From Oxobacter pfennigii (GTDB lineage Bacteria > Bacillota > Clostridia > Clostridiales > Oxobacteraceae): a DNA stretch of 64,000 bases. The position numbers were made by a program, and so were the translations under genes. Shown here one piece after another: positions 8,997 through 18,525 of the stretch (within the stretch, counting starts at the first letter, position 1; the number at the start of each line of letters is the position of its first letter). Under the pieces are notes generated by a model. It was not told where the DNA came from, made no database searches, and was given only the letters and a program-made list of their open reading frames with translations. The stretch lies in assembly GCF_001317355.1 (NCBI RefSeq), contig NZ_LKET01000021.1, forward strand, positions 344,124-408,123, given 5' to 3'.

Positions 8997-9030
8997 AAAC
9001 ATCTCCCGGATATGGCGGGAGATGTTTTTA
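8997..9030. terminator. bidirectional terminator between convergent genes
   Basis: AACATCTCCCG pairs with CGGGAGATGTT around GATATGG. T runs flank both sides, serving the amidotransferase gene on plus and the VanW gene on minus. Confidence 0.85.
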
Positions 9031-9783
9031 TTTTACTTTCAGAATATAGGTGTATACTTTGCCGTTTTTTACACCGGCTTTTATTTGCACCGGATAGTCT
9101 TTGTTGTTTTTAAACTTGAAATCCAGGCTTCCGTAATTTACCGCCGCATCCCTGCCTTCACCTACATAGGCGACCTTTTTACTGTGAGGATGGCGTTCAA
9201 CAATTTCAAGGTTTGATTTTTTTACGGCATTGAAAAGAGTGCTGCTTAGCTGGCATACACCTCCGCCGGTACCTTCATCGTATTTTCCGTTTACAATGAT
9301 TTTAGCTGATAGAAAGCCTCTTTCTTTTGTCCTTTCCCCCACGACCTGATTAAAAGAAAATGTTTCTCCGGGATTTACAACATAACCGTTTATTTGTTTT
9401 GAAGCTAATGATATATTCTTAGACCTTTTGCTGCTTTTATCCATAAGGGATGTTTCATATGCCCCTATGGCGTTTTTAGGAACCACATTTTTCTTAATCT
9501 GCTGCCTCGGTGTCGGTGTTGGTGTAATCTTAAGGGGAGGAGCAGGAGTTACGGTTACAATCGGAGAAGGTGTGACTTCAGGAATAGGTATGGTCGGAGC
9601 AGGAAGCGCCGGCTCTTTTAAAATATCATCAGGAGTTGAAATATTTTGCTCCGGGGTGATTTGAATATTATTGTCAGGACTCCCCCGGCGAGGCGTAAAC
9701 CTATATGCACTATATAAAACTACCAGAAGTACAGCACTGATGGTAACAGCAGTAAAATATAAAATTCCAGACTTGTACTTCAT
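9028..9783 (-). CDS. VanW family protein
   Basis: A 251-residue exported or membrane-anchored protein. Residues 8-28 form a signal anchor, followed by a Pro/Thr-rich spacer of about 70 residues (repeated TPTP and PAP) that could cross the cell wall. The VanW domain follows, with NPGETFSFN, ERGFLSAKIIVNG and the diagnostic GTGGGVCQLSSTLFNA. VanW occurs beside some vancomycin-resistance genes, but its biochemical role is unknown and single VanW proteins are common in clostridia. No van ligase genes are present here. The start follows GAGGTGATGATTGT. Confidence 0.92.
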   Translation of the reverse strand: MKYKSGILYFTAVTISAVLLVVLYSAYRFTPRRGSPDNNIQITPEQNISTPDDILKEPALPAPTIPIPEVTPSPIVTVTPAPPLKITPTPTPRQQIKKNVVPKNAIGAYETSLMDKSSKRSKNISLASKQINGYVVNPGETFSFNQVVGERTKERGFLSAKIIVNGKYDEGTGGGVCQLSSTLFNAVKKSNLEIVERHPHSKKVAYVGEGRDAAVNYGSLDFKFKNNKDYPVQIKAGVKNGKVYTYILKVK

Positions 9784-9920
9784 ACAATCATCACCTCTTA
9801 AATATAGTATATATCTATAGAGGCTTTTAACTCGTTGATAATTATAACAAAAATGGGGGCGGTTCTCTGCTGTAATTCATTTTGGAAAATTGTACTGTAA
9901 AGAGAACTGTCCTCGAAAAA

Positions 9921-9948
9921 AAGCCATATCATTTTTTTGATATGGCTT
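9921..9948 (-). terminator. terminator of ilvE
   Basis: AAGCCATATC pairs with GATATGGCTT on the minus strand and runs into a T tract, 16 bases past the ilvE stop. Confidence 0.85.
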
Positions 9949-9963
9949 AAAATTTTCAAAAAT

Positions 9964-10989
9964 TTATTTTACTTCAACAATCCATCCTTCAGGGGCTTTT
10001 ACATCGCCAAACTGAATTCCGTAAAGGGTGTCATAAAGTTTCTTGGTTACAGGTCCTACTTCTGTTTCACTGTGGAACACATGCAAATTGCCTTTATACT
10101 CTATACCGCCGATTGGAGTGATTACGGCAGCTGTACCGCATGCTCCTGCTTCCTTCAATTCATCAAGCTTATCTACGTAGATATCCCTTTCTTCAACTTC
10201 CAACCCAAGGTATGCCTTTGCTATATGCATCAAGGAATATTTTGTTATGCTGGGAAGTATGGAGGGGGATTTCGGCGTTACAAATTTATTATCTTTAGTA
10301 ATACCGAAGAAATTGGCAGCCCCTACTTCTTCTATTTTTGTGTGGGTTGCAGGATCTAAGTATACGCAGTCTGCATAGCCTTTCCCTGCAGCAAGTTCAT
10401 GAGGATAAAGGCTTCCCGCATAGTTTCCGCCTACTTTGGCAGCTCCTGTTCCATAGGGTGCGGCTCTGTCGTATTCGGATATTGTAAAATTGACAGGTGC
10501 CATTCCTCCTTTAAAATATGGACCAACGGGAGTGCAGAATACCCGGAATATATATTCGGACGCAGGTTTTACACCCACGTTATCTCCTACTCCTATCATA
10601 AAGGGCCTTAAGTACAGTGTGGCTCCTGTTCCATGGGGCGGTACATAAGCTTCATTTGCCTTTGCTACCTGGATACAGGCATCAATGAATTTTTCCACCG
10701 GTATCTCGGGCATAAGTACCCTTCTGCAGCTTTGCTGCATGCGTTTTGCATTTTCATCAGGCCTGAAAAGCTGTATTTTTCCTTCCTTTGTTCGATATGC
10801 CTTTAAACCTTCAAAGCATTCCTGACCATAATGAAGGGAAGTTGAAGCCTCGCTTATGTAAAGCATGTTATCTTCAACCAGTTTACCTTCATCCCATTTT
10901 CCGTCCTTATACACTGAAATGTAGCGCAAATCGGTTTTGATATAGCTGAAACCTAGTTTGCCCCAGTCGATATTTACATTACTGCTCAT
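9964..10989 (-). CDS. ilvE: branched-chain amino acid aminotransferase
   Basis: A 341-residue class IV PLP aminotransferase that interconverts branched-chain amino acids and their 2-oxo acids. Seen: [16 protein letters not shown] near residue 52, the region around [10 protein letters not shown] carrying the PLP-binding lysine upstream (AKVGGNYA), [17 protein letters not shown], and [13 protein letters not shown]. Length and motif spacing fit the eukaryote-like/YbgE type II subgroup of IlvE. The start ATG follows AGGAGGAAAATGAA. Monocistronic; no T-box or leader-peptide attenuator is visible in the 5' region. Confidence 0.95.
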   Translation of the reverse strand: MSSNVNIDWGKLGFSYIKTDLRYISVYKDGKWDEGKLVEDNMLYISEASTSLHYGQECFEGLKAYRTKEGKIQLFRPDENAKRMQQSCRRVLMPEIPVEKFIDACIQVAKANEAYVPPHGTGATLYLRPFMIGVGDNVGVKPASEYIFRVFCTPVGPYFKGGMAPVNFTISEYDRAAPYGTGAAKVGGNYAGSLYPHELAAGKGYADCVYLDPATHTKIEEVGAANFFGITKDNKFVTPKSPSILPSITKYSLMHIAKAYLGLEVEERDIYVDKLDELKEAGACGTAAVITPIGGIEYKGNLHVFHSETEVGPVTKKLYDTLYGIQFGDVKAPEGWIVEVK

Positions 10990-11235
10990 TTCATTTTCCT
11001 CCTGCGCGTGAATATATTTTTATTTAAATTTTGATTTTATAGGTTATTTTTTGAAATTATAGTGAGTTTATTATACATAAGCAATGCATAAATTTCAAGT
11101 GAAAGCTTGTTTATTATAAGCTTTGCTATTCTATATACCTGAGGTAAAAAATATAATAATAATGACAACCTTTATTATCTTAGTTTGCTTCTTTAATCTC
11201 AGGGACAGACTAAACAGCCCTAGTGGAGGAATAAA

Positions 11236-11985
11236 ATGAGGATTTTGTTAATAAGTGATATTCATGGAAATTTAGAAGCTCTGGAAAGCTGTTTTAAGGC
11301 TGCAGAAAAAGAAAAGATAGATACTATTAATGTACTGGGTGATATTGTGGGATACATGGCCAACCCTAATGAATGCGTGGAGAAGGTAAAAGAGTTTGAA
11401 TGCATATTGGGAAACCACGATAATGCGGTTTTCAACGATGAAGAATTAAAATATTTTAACTCCTATGCTGCCAAGGCTATAATGTGGACGAGAGAGAACA
11501 TAAAGAAAAGGAATATGGACTTTTTATCATCCCTTAATAACAGCAAGGTATTTATACAGCACAACTATACCATAACCCACGGAAGCCTGTGCGACCCATT
11601 GGAATACATTGAATATGAATACCAGGCAGAGCGCATTATGGAGATAGCCACAACACCTCTGGTATTTGCCGGCCACACTCATGTTCCGGCCATGTGGAGG
11701 CTATACGAAAAAGATGATAAGCCACATATTTTAAAAGTTAACGGAGACTCTCTTACATTCAACAGGGATATACAGCTTGAAAAAGATAAAAAGTATATAA
11801 TAAATATCGGAGCCGTAGGACAGCCAAGAGACGGAAATCCCAAAGGATGCTGCGCTATTTATGACAGCATTGAATATACGGTCAAATACCTAAGATTTGA
11901 ATATCCTGTGGAGGAAACGGTTCAAAAGATTAAAGCCAACAACCTCCCGGTATTCTTGCATAAAAGGCTTCTTAAAGGCGAATAG
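11236..11985 (+). CDS. metallophosphoesterase (calcineurin-like)
   Basis: A 249-residue two-metal phosphoesterase. The signature residues are in order: SDIHGNLEAL (D and H), LGDIVGY (GD), LGNHDNAV (GNHD), a lone H in THGSLCDP, and FAGHTHVPA (GHTH). The start follows GTGGAGGAATAAA. It probably acts on phosphodiesters or phosphoproteins; the substrate is unknown. The small DUF4250 gene follows after 29 bases and shares its terminator. Confidence 0.92.
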   Translation: MRILLISDIHGNLEALESCFKAAEKEKIDTINVLGDIVGYMANPNECVEKVKEFECILGNHDNAVFNDEELKYFNSYAAKAIMWTRENIKKRNMDFLSSLNNSKVFIQHNYTITHGSLCDPLEYIEYEYQAERIMEIATTPLVFAGHTHVPAMWRLYEKDDKPHILKVNGDSLTFNRDIQLEKDKKYIINIGAVGQPRDGNPKGCCAIYDSIEYTVKYLRFEYPVEETVQKIKANNLPVFLHKRLLKGE

Positions 11986-12014
11986 TATAGAAAACAAAAA
12001 AGGGGTTAAAAACA

Positions 12015-12209
12015 TTGGATGAAAAAGAAATGATTAAGGGAGACCCTCATATTTTGCTTAGCTGGACCAACACCATGCTGAGAGATAAAGCCGACAGCCT
12101 TGACGACTTGCTTCATTTATATGGCTTTAAAAAAGAGGAGCTTATCCGCAGGCTACAATCAATAGGATATAAATACGATATTGATGAAAATCAATTTAAA
12201 AACTTATGA
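12015..12209 (+). CDS. DUF4250 family protein
   Basis: A 64-residue cytoplasmic protein matching DUF4250 as I know it: GDPHILLSWTNTMLRD, then a Leu-rich helix, then LQSIGYKYDIDENQF. The start is TTG at 12015, 7 bases after AAAGGGG; an ATG at 12030 is also possible. Function unknown. It is co-transcribed with the phosphoesterase. Confidence 0.85.
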   Translation: MDEKEMIKGDPHILLSWTNTMLRDKADSLDDLLHLYGFKKEELIRRLQSIGYKYDIDENQFKNL

Positions 12210-12239
12210 CAGGGTATTTGCCCTGTCATAAGTTTTTTA
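12201..12239 (+). terminator. terminator after DUF4250 gene
   Basis: AACTTATGACAGGG pairs with CCCTGTCATAAGTT and runs into TTTT; it overlaps the stop codon. Confidence 0.9.
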
Positions 12240-12350
12240 AATAAAATTGGAACAAAATTGCCTTATTCATCATATTGTAATAACAGCATAGGTTTTTTGC
12301 ATTGGATCTGTCAAAGTCCTGATAAGTAAATTATTTTAAGGAAGTGAAAA

Positions 12351-13037
12351 ATGATGTCGGAATTTGAAGACCAGATTCCTTTTTCAGAGATTGAATTTGC
12401 TGAAAATCCTGAACCCCGGTGTCCCTGCCTTTTGCTTTTAGATACCTCAAGCTCCATGAAAGGGAGACCTATTTCTGAACTAAATGAAGGATTGATATGC
12501 TTTAAAGATGAGCTTATGGCAGATGAGTTGGCATCCAAAAGAGTTGAAATCGGTATAATTACCTTCGGCCCTGTAAGAGTACAAAATTCATTTCAGACAG
12601 CCGATGTATTTGAGCCTTCCCTATTGAATACCAGCGGTCATACGCCAATGGGTGCAGCCATTGAAACGGGAATAGAAATGATTAATAAACGAAAAAGCGA
12701 ATACAGGCAAAACGGAATTTCTTACTACCGCCCCTGGATTTTCCTCATAACTGACGGAGGTCCCACGGATAAATGGGAAAGAGCTGCAAAGATGATTAGA
12801 GAAGGTGAAGATAAAAAAGCGTTCATGTTTTTTGCTGTGGGGGTGGAAGGCGCCAACATGGGAATACTTAATCAGATAGCTGTACGCCAGCCCTTAAAAT
12901 TAAAGGATTTGAGATTCAGGGACTTATTTTCCTGGCTTTCAAATTCTCTGGTTTCGGTATCCCATTCCAGCCTTGGCGAGCAAGTAAGCTTAAAAAACCC
13001 CGAAGGTCCTGACGGGTGGGCTGCTGCAGATGATTAA
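12351..13037 (+). CDS. TerY-like vWA domain protein
   Basis: A 228-residue von Willebrand A domain protein. The MIDAS metal site is complete: [11 protein letters not shown] (DxSxS) near residue 27, [13 protein letters not shown] (Thr), and LITDGGPTD (Asp). It starts two adjacent ATGs after GGAAGTGAAAA. The next gene (PP2C) starts 8 bases inside its end and a kinase follows with one base between. This vWA-PP2C-kinase set is the TerY-P triad that Aravind and colleagues associated with Ter-type stress response; the vWA protein is thought to be the scaffold or target. No terC/terD genes are in view. Confidence 0.9.
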   Translation: MMSEFEDQIPFSEIEFAENPEPRCPCLLLLDTSSSMKGRPISELNEGLICFKDELMADELASKRVEIGIITFGPVRVQNSFQTADVFEPSLLNTSGHTPMGAAIETGIEMINKRKSEYRQNGISYYRPWIFLITDGGPTDKWERAAKMIREGEDKKAFMFFAVGVEGANMGILNQIAVRQPLKLKDLRFRDLFSWLSNSLVSVSHSSLGEQVSLKNPEGPDGWAAADD

Positions 13038-13818
13038 AGATACATTTAAAATTGCCTATGCATCCTGTCAGGGAAGTTATCATAAAAATAGAAATATTCC
13101 CTGTCAGGATTACTGCTATATTAAGATTATTCATTCAAAGAAGTCTGAAACAGTACTGGCAATTGTAGTTTCAGACGGAGCCGGCAGTGCAAAGTACTCA
13201 GAGATAGGCTCCTGTATTGTCTGCCATTCCGTAATGGAAGAAATAAAAGAATTCTTTAAAGGCGATAAAAAGCTTTATGATTTTAGCCGCCAAAATGCTG
13301 AGGAGATGATAAGGTCTTTTCAGCATGGGTTATCGGGATTTGCAGGTATTTTTGAAACTTCCGGCCGGGAATTTTCCTGTACATTGCTGTGTGCTCTAAT
13401 AGGAGACAAGGGTGGGGTGTTTTTTCAGATAGGAGACGGTGCCATTGTCATATCCACTGATGAAGACAGTGAAAATTATTTTCCTGTCTTTTGGCCTATG
13501 AGGGGAGAATATGAGAATTCCACCCTTTATGCCACAGATACGGAAAGCTTAAGAGAAGGACTGGAGTATAAATCCATTATTGGAAATATACAGGATATTG
13601 CAGTCTTTACCGATGGTTTGCAGAGGCTGGCTCTTCATTATAAGACCAGGACAGCCTATGGACCTTTCTTTAAGCCTCTGTTTTCCTACATTAAATCAAA
13701 GGCCGATACAAATACCGAAAAGTTTAACCATTCTTTGGATTCATTCCTTAATTCCCCCAGGATAAACAAAAGGACAGACGATGATAAGACTCTCGTTATA
13801 GCATCCAGGAGTGATTGA
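13030..13818 (+). CDS. PP2C-type protein phosphatase
   Basis: A 262-residue metal-dependent serine/threonine phosphatase. Metal-binding motifs are present: IPCQDYCYI (first Asp), [16 protein letters not shown] (DGxG), [17 protein letters not shown] (DG) and a final DDKTLVIA (DD). It belongs to the compact 'PP2C_2' type paired with TerY-like vWA proteins. It starts with ATG overlapping the vWA stop, implying translational coupling, and ends just before the kinase start. It probably reverses phosphorylation by the neighbouring kinase. Confidence 0.9.
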   Translation: MIKDTFKIAYASCQGSYHKNRNIPCQDYCYIKIIHSKKSETVLAIVVSDGAGSAKYSEIGSCIVCHSVMEEIKEFFKGDKKLYDFSRQNAEEMIRSFQHGLSGFAGIFETSGREFSCTLLCALIGDKGGVFFQIGDGAIVISTDEDSENYFPVFWPMRGEYENSTLYATDTESLREGLEYKSIIGNIQDIAVFTDGLQRLALHYKTRTAYGPFFKPLFSYIKSKADTNTEKFNHSLDSFLNSPRINKRTDDDKTLVIASRSD

Positions 13819-13819
13819 T

Positions 13820-15508
13820 ATGGAGAATATAAATGTTTATGACAGCAACAAGAATAAAATAATACTTGGAGATTTTTTGGGAAGAGGCGGAGAAGGCAGC
13901 GTATATGAAGTTGCGGGCAATGCAAATCTTGCTGCCAAGATATATCACGATCCATTGAATAAAAATAAGGAAGATAAATTAAAAGCAATGACTTATGTTA
14001 AAAGTGAGAAGCTTCTAAACGTATTGGCCTGGCCGGTGGATACCCTTTATAATGCTGATGATAACTCAATGGTTGGTATATTGATGCCTATGGTAAAAGG
14101 GTATAAAGAAATTCATAAATTATATAACCCCGGTGTGCGTATTGCAGAATTTCCCCATGCAGGCTGGGACTTTCTAATACGCACAGCCTCCAATTTAGCC
14201 CGGGCATTTTCAGTAGTGCATAAACATGATCATGTGATTGGAGATATCAACCCCGGCAATATCGTTGTTTCCAGTCGGGCAACAGTGATGCTTATAGATA
14301 CCGACAGCTTTCAGGTAAGTGCCTATGGGAATATTTATCCCTGCAATGTGGGAGTCACCATGTATCAACCGCCGGAGCTTCAAGATATCAAATCTTTTGA
14401 AGGGCTTATAAGGACCTCCAATCACGATAACTTCGGCCTGGCTGTTTTTATATTTCAACTTATTTTTATGGGACGTCACCCTTTTTCCGCAAAATATACC
14501 GGTTCGGAAGATATGACTTTAGAGCAGGCAATAAAAGAAAAGAGATTTGCATATATGAAAGAATCAAAATCAAGATACATGAGGCAGCCTCTTGGAACAC
14601 TTTCCATCAATGGAGTATCTGATACCGTAGCGAAGCTTTTTGAAAGAGCCTTTTTAACCTCGGACCGTCCTGACGGAAAAGAATGGTCCATCTCTTTAGA
14701 GGAAATGCTCAATGATTTGATAAAATGTACTAAAGAGCCTTCCCATAAATACTATAAGTCCCAGGCCCGATGCCCCTGGTGCAGAATGGAAGGCAGCAAA
14801 GAGGGAGTATTGTTTTTCGGCAGGGCGGCAGGACAGCCGGATAAATATAAATATACTGATGTTGAAGATATATGGAGAAGTATCGCTAGTTTAAATCCGC
14901 CGGAACCCTTTCCCGACATGCCCGAATATAAGGATTTGAATCTTAAGCTTAAATCGGCAAGGCACAAACTCAGCAGAAAGGTAATTATAAAAAAGACAGC
15001 ACCCTTTATTGGAGGTATAGGATTCATACTTGCTGCCGTCAATATGACCTTAGGCTCTTACTGGATGGTGGCTGCAGGAATTTTATTTGCTGCAGCAGTA
15101 TTTTTGACATTAAAGCCCGCCCTTGTAAAATGCAGGGCCCAAACTGATAAAACCTATAATGATACGGTGAAAAGGCTGGATTTATATTTAAGTATAAAAG
15201 ACAGGGATACATTGCGAAAAAGGTTTATAGATAAAAAAGAACAGTTGGCTTTAATTTATGAATCATATAAGGATTTGGAGCAAAAGCGAAAGCTTCGTTT
15301 AAAAGAAACAAGGACTGATAAAAACAAATATAAAATTGTTGATATATTAGACAGGGAACTTATCATTGAAAGCAGCAAAATAGAAAAAGAGCTTAAAAAT
15401 GGTATGGAGCAGTTGGAGCAATTGCGCTTAAGAGCAGAAAAGAGGAAAAACGCGGTATGTGATGAAATAAAAAAGTGCATTGATATATTGGAAAGGAGCA
15501 GAGCATAG
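13820..15508 (+). CDS. membrane-anchored protein kinase of the vWA-PP2C operon
   Basis: A 562-residue serine/threonine-type kinase. Seen: glycine loop LGRGGEGSVYEV, catalytic lysine in LAAKIY, catalytic loop VIGDINPGNIVV (HRD replaced by IGD, the Asp kept), and DTDSF in place of DFG. After the kinase domain (about 300 residues) comes a CPWC cysteine pair, two membrane helices near residues 395-440 and a charged coiled-coil tail. ATG 13820 is used because AGGAG lies 8 bases upstream. Such atypical IGD/DTD kinases are characteristic of TerY-P triads. Which face of the membrane each part occupies is not shown. Confidence 0.88.
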   Translation: MENINVYDSNKNKIILGDFLGRGGEGSVYEVAGNANLAAKIYHDPLNKNKEDKLKAMTYVKSEKLLNVLAWPVDTLYNADDNSMVGILMPMVKGYKEIHKLYNPGVRIAEFPHAGWDFLIRTASNLARAFSVVHKHDHVIGDINPGNIVVSSRATVMLIDTDSFQVSAYGNIYPCNVGVTMYQPPELQDIKSFEGLIRTSNHDNFGLAVFIFQLIFMGRHPFSAKYTGSEDMTLEQAIKEKRFAYMKESKSRYMRQPLGTLSINGVSDTVAKLFERAFLTSDRPDGKEWSISLEEMLNDLIKCTKEPSHKYYKSQARCPWCRMEGSKEGVLFFGRAAGQPDKYKYTDVEDIWRSIASLNPPEPFPDMPEYKDLNLKLKSARHKLSRKVIIKKTAPFIGGIGFILAAVNMTLGSYWMVAAGILFAAAVFLTLKPALVKCRAQTDKTYNDTVKRLDLYLSIKDRDTLRKRFIDKKEQLALIYESYKDLEQKRKLRLKETRTDKNKYKIVDILDRELIIESSKIEKELKNGMEQLEQLRLRAEKRKNAVCDEIKKCIDILERSRA

Positions 15509-15621
15509 ATAATATAAAATGTTTAAACAAGAATTTTTATGATATATAATGTATTTAATATATTTTTCCAAAGAGCAAAATTTTTTTCTTATATAATAAC
15601 ATACAAAAGGAGGCAATTTTT

Positions 15622-16101
15622 ATGTTGTCGAAACTAAGCAAAAGTGCTGAAAAGGTTCAGGCAGTTCTTAATGAATTCGGATATGAACTTAATGTAGTTG
15701 AGCTTCCGGATTCCACCAGAACTGCTCAGGAAGCAGCAGATGCTATAGGCTGCACCGTAAGCCAGATAGCAAAATCCTTGATTTTCAAGGGAAAGGTTTC
15801 TCAAAAGCCTATATTAATAATTGCCAGCGGAACAAACAGAATTAATGAAAAAGCCATAAAAGAAATCACAGGCGAAAAGCTGGAGAAGGCCGATGCAGAC
15901 TTTGTATTGGAACACACAGGCTTTGCAATAGGAGGGATTCCTCCCCTTGGTCATAAAAATACAATCGCCACGTTTATAGATGAAGATTTATTGCAATATG
16001 AAGAAATCTGGGCTGCCGCCGGCACACCCCATGCCGTGTTCAGGCTTACTCCAAAGATACTATCCGAAATAACAAAAGGAAATATTATAAATGTAAAATA
16101 A
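15622..16101 (+). CDS. ybaK: YbaK/EbsC-family aminoacyl-tRNA deacylase
   Basis: A 159-residue trans-editing domain that removes mis-attached amino acids (commonly Cys or Ala from tRNA-Pro). Seen: AADAIGCTVSQIAKSLIFK, with the conserved lysine, LIIASGTNRIN, the strand GFAIGGIPPLGH, and AAGTPHAVFRL near the C-terminus. The closest subgroup is the EbsC/ProX type. The start follows AAAGGAGGC. It is a single gene followed by a terminator. Confidence 0.92.
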   Translation: MLSKLSKSAEKVQAVLNEFGYELNVVELPDSTRTAQEAADAIGCTVSQIAKSLIFKGKVSQKPILIIASGTNRINEKAIKEITGEKLEKADADFVLEHTGFAIGGIPPLGHKNTIATFIDEDLLQYEEIWAAAGTPHAVFRLTPKILSEITKGNIINVK

Positions 16102-16124
16102 AAGAGTACTTTATTTCATAAATT

Positions 16125-16172
16125 AATCCCCTGATTGTAGATTTTATTCTATGGTCGGGGATTTTATTATCT
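16125..16172 (+). terminator. terminator after ybaK
   Basis: AATCCCC...GGGGATT with an inner wobble-containing stem (GATTGTAG/CTATGGTC), followed by TTATTATCTTTTT. Confidence 0.8.
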
Positions 16173-16259
16173 TTTTACAAATATCATGCATAGTAAGGAT
16201 GATAAAATCCAAACTTAATTAAGAAAGATTTTTTATTTGCTATGAAAGGAGATAATGCA

Positions 16260-17135
16260 ATGGATGAAAATATGGTAAATTCTTTTCCCAAAACCGTACC
16301 GCCGCAGAAGCAGCCAAAGCAGCCCGGAATGACAAAGTTAATGAACCCGCTTCCTATTGATGAAGATCCTAACTACAAGGCATCCGGCAAACTGGCAGGT
16401 AAAGTGGCTGTGATTTCAGGAGGAGACAGCGGAATTGGAAGGGCGGTAGCATCCATCTTTGCAAAGGAAGGGGCAGATGTTGCCATACTTTACTTAGACG
16501 AGCATGAGGACGCTGAAGCTACAAAAAAGATAGTAGAAGGAACGGGAAGGAAATGCCTTCTTATACCTGGAGATATAGGGGAAGAATTCTTCTGTGTAAA
16601 TGCAGTCAAAAAGATTATAAATATGTTCGGTAAAATAGATATTATCGTCAATAACAGCGCAGAACAGCACCCTCAGAACAGCATTGAGGATATAACAAAG
16701 GAACAGCTTATGCAAACATTTAAAACCAATTTTTTTGGTGTGTTTTTTCTTACAAAGGCGGTTATTCCTCATTTAAAAGAAGGGGCAGCCATAATTAATA
16801 CCGCATCCATTACCGCATATAAAGGTGATGAGGGGCTTATCGATTATGCATCATCAAAAGGCGCAATTGTATCATTTACCCGTTCCATGGCATTGTCCTT
16901 GGTGGGAAGAAATATAAGAGTCAATGCAGTTTCTCCCGGTCCTGTATGGACACCTCTTATTCCTTCTTCCTTTAATGAGCAGGAAGTCGCAAAGTTCGGA
17001 AGCACAACTCCCATGGAAAGGCCGGCGCAGCCTGTTGAATTAGCCGGGGCTTATGTATACTTAGCAAGCAGCGATTCAACCTATGTGACAGGGCAGACCA
17101 TACATGTAAACGGCGGAGTTTCAGTAAACGGATGA
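16260..17135 (+). CDS. short-chain dehydrogenase/reductase (YhdF/GSP39 type)
   Basis: A 291-residue classical SDR. A Pro/Gln-rich N-terminal extension (PKTVPPQKQPKQPGM) precedes the Rossmann fold, as in Bacillus general stress proteins YdaD/YhdF. Cofactor motif SGGDSGIGRAVA (TGxxxGxG type), NNSAEQHP (NNAG equivalent), catalytic Ser in NTASITAYKG, and YASSKGA (YxxxK) are all there, plus the C-terminal TYVTGQTIHVNGG. ATG 16260 follows AAAGGAGATAATGCA; an ATG 18 bases earlier overlaps the ribosome site. The substrate is unknown; an NAD(P)H oxidoreductase role is secure. Confidence 0.92.
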   Translation: MDENMVNSFPKTVPPQKQPKQPGMTKLMNPLPIDEDPNYKASGKLAGKVAVISGGDSGIGRAVASIFAKEGADVAILYLDEHEDAEATKKIVEGTGRKCLLIPGDIGEEFFCVNAVKKIINMFGKIDIIVNNSAEQHPQNSIEDITKEQLMQTFKTNFFGVFFLTKAVIPHLKEGAAIINTASITAYKGDEGLIDYASSKGAIVSFTRSMALSLVGRNIRVNAVSPGPVWTPLIPSSFNEQEVAKFGSTTPMERPAQPVELAGAYVYLASSDSTYVTGQTIHVNGGVSVNG

Positions 17136-17140
17136 ATAGC

Positions 17141-17166
17141 GGACAGAAAGATTCTGTCCCTATTTT
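17141..17166 (+). terminator. terminator after SDR gene
   Basis: GGACAGAA pairs with TTCTGTCC, then TATTTTATT. Confidence 0.75.
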
Positions 17167-17462
17167 ATTGCTTCAAAGCAAGAAAGCAAGATTTCACCAA
17201 ATATGTAAAATTTGATTATGGTTAACAGTCTACATAAGATGTATCATTAAATTAGGAACAGCTTATAAGCTTTCATATCTGTCCATCTCTTCAAAATACC
17301 ATTATACCAGTGATGCGTTGCTTACCATATAAGTGCAGCCTCCCTGAAAAACTTACTTTAAACATATTAGGCCTGATAGGGTATCAATATTCAAATAAAC
17401 TTGCTATGAAAAACTGGAAATATGTCTAATAATTTAATATAAAAATGGAGAAGGTGATTGAC
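17167..17462. other. intergenic region, nothing recognised
   Basis: About 295 AT-rich bases without an open frame of note or a convincing structured RNA; it presumably contains the promoter of the TPR gene. Confidence 0.5.
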
Positions 17463-18392
17463 GTGAGAAATTATCTCAAAATGCTCCATAATTATAGGGT
17501 GATGACAGAAAATAAAATAATAGAACTTCAATTGTTAGGGGCTCTTGCACTAGCGAAGAGAAATCATGAAAGCCATGGGATTAAGGATATAAGATCCATC
17601 ATGGATATGGCTTCCGTATATGTGGAGCTTGAAGATTATGATAATGCGGAAAAGATGTATATGAAAGCCTTGGAGTTAAACCCTGACGAAGCAGATGCCT
17701 ATTGCGGTCTTGCAGTTATCTTTGTTAACTGTAAGGATTATCATCAGGCAATAGAGTATTATAAAAAAGCTATTGATATAAACCCTTGTAATGAAAGAGC
17801 ATATTTTTCCCTGGCAGAAACTTATGATAAAATGAAACTTTACGACGAGGCAATCAGCTGCTATAAAAAAGCTGTTGAAATCAATGCTGATGATTATTGG
17901 GCTTATATAAACCTTGGAGAAATTTATGAAAAGCTGGACAAAGATAAGGAAGCCCTTGAAATAACTCAAAAAGCCATTGATAATGGCTTTGACTACTACA
18001 AAACCCATTTCACCATGGGTGTGATACTAAATAAGCTTAAAAGAACAGATGAAGCAATCGGCATGTATGTTAAGGCTATAGAAGAAAACCCCAATTATAT
18101 TCCAAGCTTTTTAAACCTATCGGATATTTATAAAAGCAAGGAACTTTTTGAAAAAGCTGTAGATATTTTATCTTTCGGCATTAAACACAATAAAAAAGAA
18201 GCTGCTTTATATTACAGCAGGGCATGCATTTATGTACACCTGGATATCATTAAAAAAGCCTTAAATGATCTTAAAATGGCAGCAAGGCATAATCCCGGAC
18301 TGGTCTGGGATATGGAAAGAGATTATGAGCTGTTTCCTGTCAAGAAACTTGACGCATATAAAGTAATTAAAAACTTATACTCAACTTTATAA
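17463..18392 (+). CDS. tetratricopeptide (TPR) repeat protein
   Basis: A roughly 309-residue protein made mostly of TPR units, a scaffold for protein-protein contacts. Repeats starting near residues 38, 72, 106, 140, 174 and 208 show the W/Y-L-G-Y-A-F-A-P pattern, for example AYCGLAVIFVNCKDYHQAIE and AYINLGEIYEKLDKDKEALE. No signal peptide or other domain is visible. The GTG at 17463 follows AGAAGGTGATTGAC; an ATG at 17445 overlaps that site. Partner proteins are unknown. Confidence 0.88.
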   Translation: MRNYLKMLHNYRVMTENKIIELQLLGALALAKRNHESHGIKDIRSIMDMASVYVELEDYDNAEKMYMKALELNPDEADAYCGLAVIFVNCKDYHQAIEYYKKAIDINPCNERAYFSLAETYDKMKLYDEAISCYKKAVEINADDYWAYINLGEIYEKLDKDKEALEITQKAIDNGFDYYKTHFTMGVILNKLKRTDEAIGMYVKAIEENPNYIPSFLNLSDIYKSKELFEKAVDILSFGIKHNKKEAALYYSRACIYVHLDIIKKALNDLKMAARHNPGLVWDMERDYELFPVKKLDAYKVIKNLYSTL

Positions 18393-18525
18393 AGGCAAGC
18401 GGCCTCCTCTGAGGGACTCATAGCGATACGATATATTGATAAAAATAAATAGCGAAAAAAATTTTACTTTATGTTATATTTATTTTTAAGTATATCTGTA
18501 TCGACATAGGAGGCAAAAGTTTATA

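Noticed and set aside
9028..9783. Vancomycin-resistance gene cluster because of VanW
   Set aside because: No VanH/A/X or sensor genes are present; VanW-domain proteins are common without resistance.
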